A DNA stretch of 64,000 bases. It comes from Mytilus trossulus. Lineage: Eukaryota; Mollusca; Bivalvia; Mytilida; Mytilidae. The stretch is taken from assembly GCF_036588685.1 (NCBI RefSeq), contig NC_086373.1:4526001-4590000 (forward strand), written 5' to 3'. Shown in pieces: positions 61,267-64,000 of the stretch; positions within the stretch are counted from its first letter, which is position 1; every line of letters starts with the position of its first letter. The notes beneath the pieces were generated by a model. It did not search any database. It was not told the origin of the DNA and saw only the letters and a program-made list of their open reading frames with translations. Made by a program: the position numbers and the translations under genes.

Positions 61267-61284
61267 CATGTGACAAATCATGTG
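61267..61284 (+). promoter_or_regulatory. Paired CATGTG E-boxes, copy D
   Basis: CATGTG at 61267-61272 and 61279-61284, again 12 bp start to start and 18 bases before the start codon. Confidence 0.5.
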
Positions 61285-61302
61285 AGCTTTTAAACTGTAA
61301 AA

Positions 61303-64000
61303 ATGGCGATACCCTGGTTGTTGATATTGATTTGTTGCATAGGATTACATTTTAGTCGTGCAAAATATACTCCAGATTGGGAGTCTTTGGATTCAAGACC
61401 TTTACCAAAATGGTATGACGAAACCAAATTTGGAATTTTCATAACATGGGGTGTGTTTGCTGTTCCAAGTTTCTCCTCTGAATGGTTTTGGCCACACTGG
61501 AAAGCAAAACACCCAAATCAAGATATTGTAAATTTCATGAAAAGGAATTACCGACCTGATTTTACCTATGCTGATTTTGCTGCAGATTTCACAGCAGAAT
61601 TTTTCGATCCAGATGAATGGGCAGATATATTTAAAGCATCAGGAGCTGGGTAAGACGTAATAGCATAATGTGTGAAATAAAGAAATAGTATTGACCTTAT
61701 TTGCATGAACAAAAAACTCGCTGTCAGTTGTAAAGCATTTACATTTAAAGGATAGCATAACTTGGCATTAACTTCGTGAACGAGATGTGCAAGAAAACGT
61801 TTTTGAAATTTCAATAATTTCAAAACTACCCTGTATTTCTACAAAACTTGGACAGAAGCTTCTTTATCATTAGATAGTACCAAGAAGTAAATTTTATCAA
61901 AACAAAATTCTGTTTACTCGTATTTTACTTATAAACGAAGTTTTAAAAAGTTTTAAAATGTGTACAGCTTTCTCATACTAGCCTGGATGTGTACCAATAC
62001 AATTACAACCTTTTTTTAATACAGAAAACTACCAACGACATAGCTGTTGAAGAATAAGACCAACAGTTAACATAACACAAAATAGAAACACTAAATACTA
62101 AGCAAACCAAATCAATAAAATATTTGGGGTAATCTCAGGTGCTCCGGAAGTGTTCACAGCTGTATTCAGATTTTATGAACCTGTATGTTCGTAGTTTCGG
62201 GAAGTTCGTTAAACCTTTCTGCCAATATGCGGAGCATTTATCTTTTAGTACTGTTTTGCACACCAAAATATTAAAGTAAAGTACCTTATTGTTTAAATCA
62301 AAAGAAGAATGTAAGTGTCTTTTTACTATTTTTAGATATCTTGTTTTTACAACTAAACATGGTGGAGGATTTCCAAACTGGCCGTCCTCTCATTCTTTTA
62401 ACTGGAATGCAAAAGCAGTAGGACCGAACAGAGATATTGTTGGTAAGTAAACGCTGCTTTATTGCATAACAGTAACAGAGTTTGGATGGTTTCTGAATAT
62501 TTCATTTCAAACCTTTTCTAAACGGGAAAAGGTAGAAATTGACATAATTCACCAATTTGTTTTTATATAAAAAAAATTCAAAGATGTAAAGCATCAAGCT
62601 GAAATTTAAACTATAATAAGATGTAAATTTCAGCGCTGAAGAAATAACTTATAACGCTAAAAACAGGGAATTTTTTAAAGACTTTACTTGTTATTTCAGG
62701 CGATTTGGCTAAAGCGATAAGAAACAGAATGGATATAAAGTTTGGAACATACTATTGTCTTTCAGAATGGTTTAATCCACTCTATCTAAAAGATAGGGAT
62801 TCAAATTTCACAACCACGGATTTTGTAAAGGTATATTCTAGTATTATTTGTTTATATAAGTGGTTTTATAAGGTACCAGGATTGTAATTGAAAAAAATAG
62901 CTACCAAAGGTACCAGGATTATAATTAAATAAGCCAGACGCGCGTTTTGTCTACATATGACTCATCAGTGACGCTCAGATACAATAGTTATAAAGCCAAT
63001 CAAGTACAAAGTTGAAGAGCATATATAAGATTGATGTTTCATATAACAAAATAATATGGCTCTATGAAGGGCATACAGAGTATGTACAAATTCCATTAAG
63101 CATGCTTATACATTTATCTAGGTTTCTAAGCCAAGTAATGTTGCATTTCGACCATCAAGCTCAGTTCTGAAAACTTGGTATCATAATAATGCCTCCACAT
63201 TGCATTGGCATGTGAGTTGTTTCGGTTACTTTTTAAAAAGCATACACATTTTCCCCCATTTAGTTAAAATTCAAGCAAATCAAGTCATACTGTAATTATT
63301 CAGGGCAATATCAATATTTTTGTTTTATTTTATAAAGCTATTCATCATATCAAACTCATCTTTCATGTTTTTTTAAGACAAAAACCATGCCAGACCTTTA
63401 TGAACTAGTAAGCAAATATAAGCCAGAAATTGTATGGGCAGACACGGTGGATAATTTAGGACCTGCCTCATACTGGACATCAAAAGAATTTCTTGCTTGG
63501 TTGTACAACGAAAGGTAATCTTAAATTGTTGACTCCTCATTAGTTATGATGAAATGTGTTTCCGCTTTGTTTATAATGACCATTCTTTCTTCAGCTGCTG
63601 CTTCAACTCCTTCAACCTTGGCTATGGAGATTAATGTGAATAATTAGCTCCTCACTTTTCAACGTATTTATTCATCCTTGACTTTCAAATATTTAGATTC
63701 TAGCGTTCCTGGTTAAGGTAAACCTAGAAAAGTGCTGCGGACGCAAAACATCTCAAATGTATTTCCATTTGTTATAATGACCATAACAAAAGTAATAACA
63801 AATAGGTTGCCTCGAGAAGGTATAAATCATACTCTATAAAAAATCTATTTGATACTGACAAAGACCCAGGGCGCGAAATACAAAAAAAATAGCTGGGACA
63901 CTTTGCTCCAACGAGGTATGTTCTTGTATTGAAGATACAAAGATATCTGAAACCGCATAAATGTCATTAAAAATTTACGCCATCAGTGATTTTTTTTTTA
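61303..64000 (+). CDS. Alpha-L-fucosidase-like protein (GH29), copy D, partial, pocket heavily altered
   Basis: Exons 1-4 only: 61303-61649, 62336-62442, 62700-62830, 63378-63514; exons 5-8 lie beyond the window edge. Exon lengths and phases equal those of B and C. Signal peptide about 20 residues ([12 protein letters not shown]…). Conserved: SEW (Glu60), GTYYCLSEW and the nucleophile position in WADT (Asp217). Changed: IHWG is ITWG (His48 to Thr), KHHEGF is KHGGGF (Gly125 and Gly126), and the loop after Asp217 reads TVDNLG. Three conserved positions of the motifs that form the fucose pocket are lost in one protein, so catalysis like that of copy A is unlikely. The frame is intact through 722 coding bases. 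The acid/base Glu cannot be checked here. Confidence 0.88.
62899..63025 (+). repeat. Dispersed 'gccagacgcgcgtttcgtctac' family, fragment in intron 3 of copy D
   Basis: Reads 'aaaggtaccaggattataat', 'gccagacgcgcgttttgtct', 'actcatcagtgacgctcaga' and 'caagtacaaagttgaagagc'. Confidence 0.65.

Overview
Eukaryotic nuclear DNA, very AT-rich, with intron-containing genes, GT-AG splice sites and many interspersed repeats. The proteins are animal-type, and several repeat families (the 'agctcacctggcc' element, the 'tttatacgaccgca' element, the 'gccagacgcgcgtttcgtctac'-type repeat, tRNA-derived SINEs) are ones I associate with bivalve molluscs, especially mussels. Mytilidae is therefore my best guess; this is inference from repeat character, not from a search.

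Layout. 1-9.9 kb holds no gene I can support, only AT-rich DNA and repeats: a 1.8-kb element with three ~500-bp tandem units, an 885-bp inverted-repeat element, a ~190-bp tandem array and fold-back palindromes. 9.9-15.5 kb is a two-exon KLHL18 gene on the minus strand (BTB-BACK-six Kelch; 568 aa when joined). Its 3.9-kb intron holds decayed reverse-transcriptase and RNase H remnants. From 16.7 kb to the right edge lies a same-strand tandem array of alpha-L-fucosidase (GH29) genes with identical 8-exon structure: copy A (16730-27690, 460 aa), copy B (36643-44297, 461 aa), copy C (51969-58455, 461 aa) and copy D (61303 onward, exons 1-4 only, cut by the window edge). A fifth, broken remnant (intron 1 plus the start of exon 2) lies at about 46951-47881.

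Copy A keeps every catalytic and fucose-pocket residue I can check. Copies B, C and D form a second subgroup. They keep the Asp nucleophile (and, where visible, the Glu acid/base) but share a His-to-Gly change in the KHHEG pocket motif, and each loses something more: C loses the pocket Glu (E to A) and has NDRF for NDRW; D loses the HWG His (H to T) and has KHGGG. This looks like a fucosidase family drifting to a new specificity or to a lectin-like or pseudoenzyme role. The subgroup also shares a proximal pair of CATGTG E-boxes exactly 12 bp apart; copy A has one.

The gaps are full of mobile DNA. The most informative pieces are an element that duplicated the exon 1 splice donor of copy A as its 9-bp target site; a 3.9-kb element with ~72-bp terminal inverted repeats and a 5-bp target duplication between A and B; a 763-bp element with an 8-bp target duplication; an exact 12 x 37-bp minisatellite in copy B; and, between B and C, a broken gag-like (CCHC knuckle) plus tyrosine-recombinase element without visible reverse transcriptase, set in a duplicated mosaic that also contains fucosidase intron sequence.
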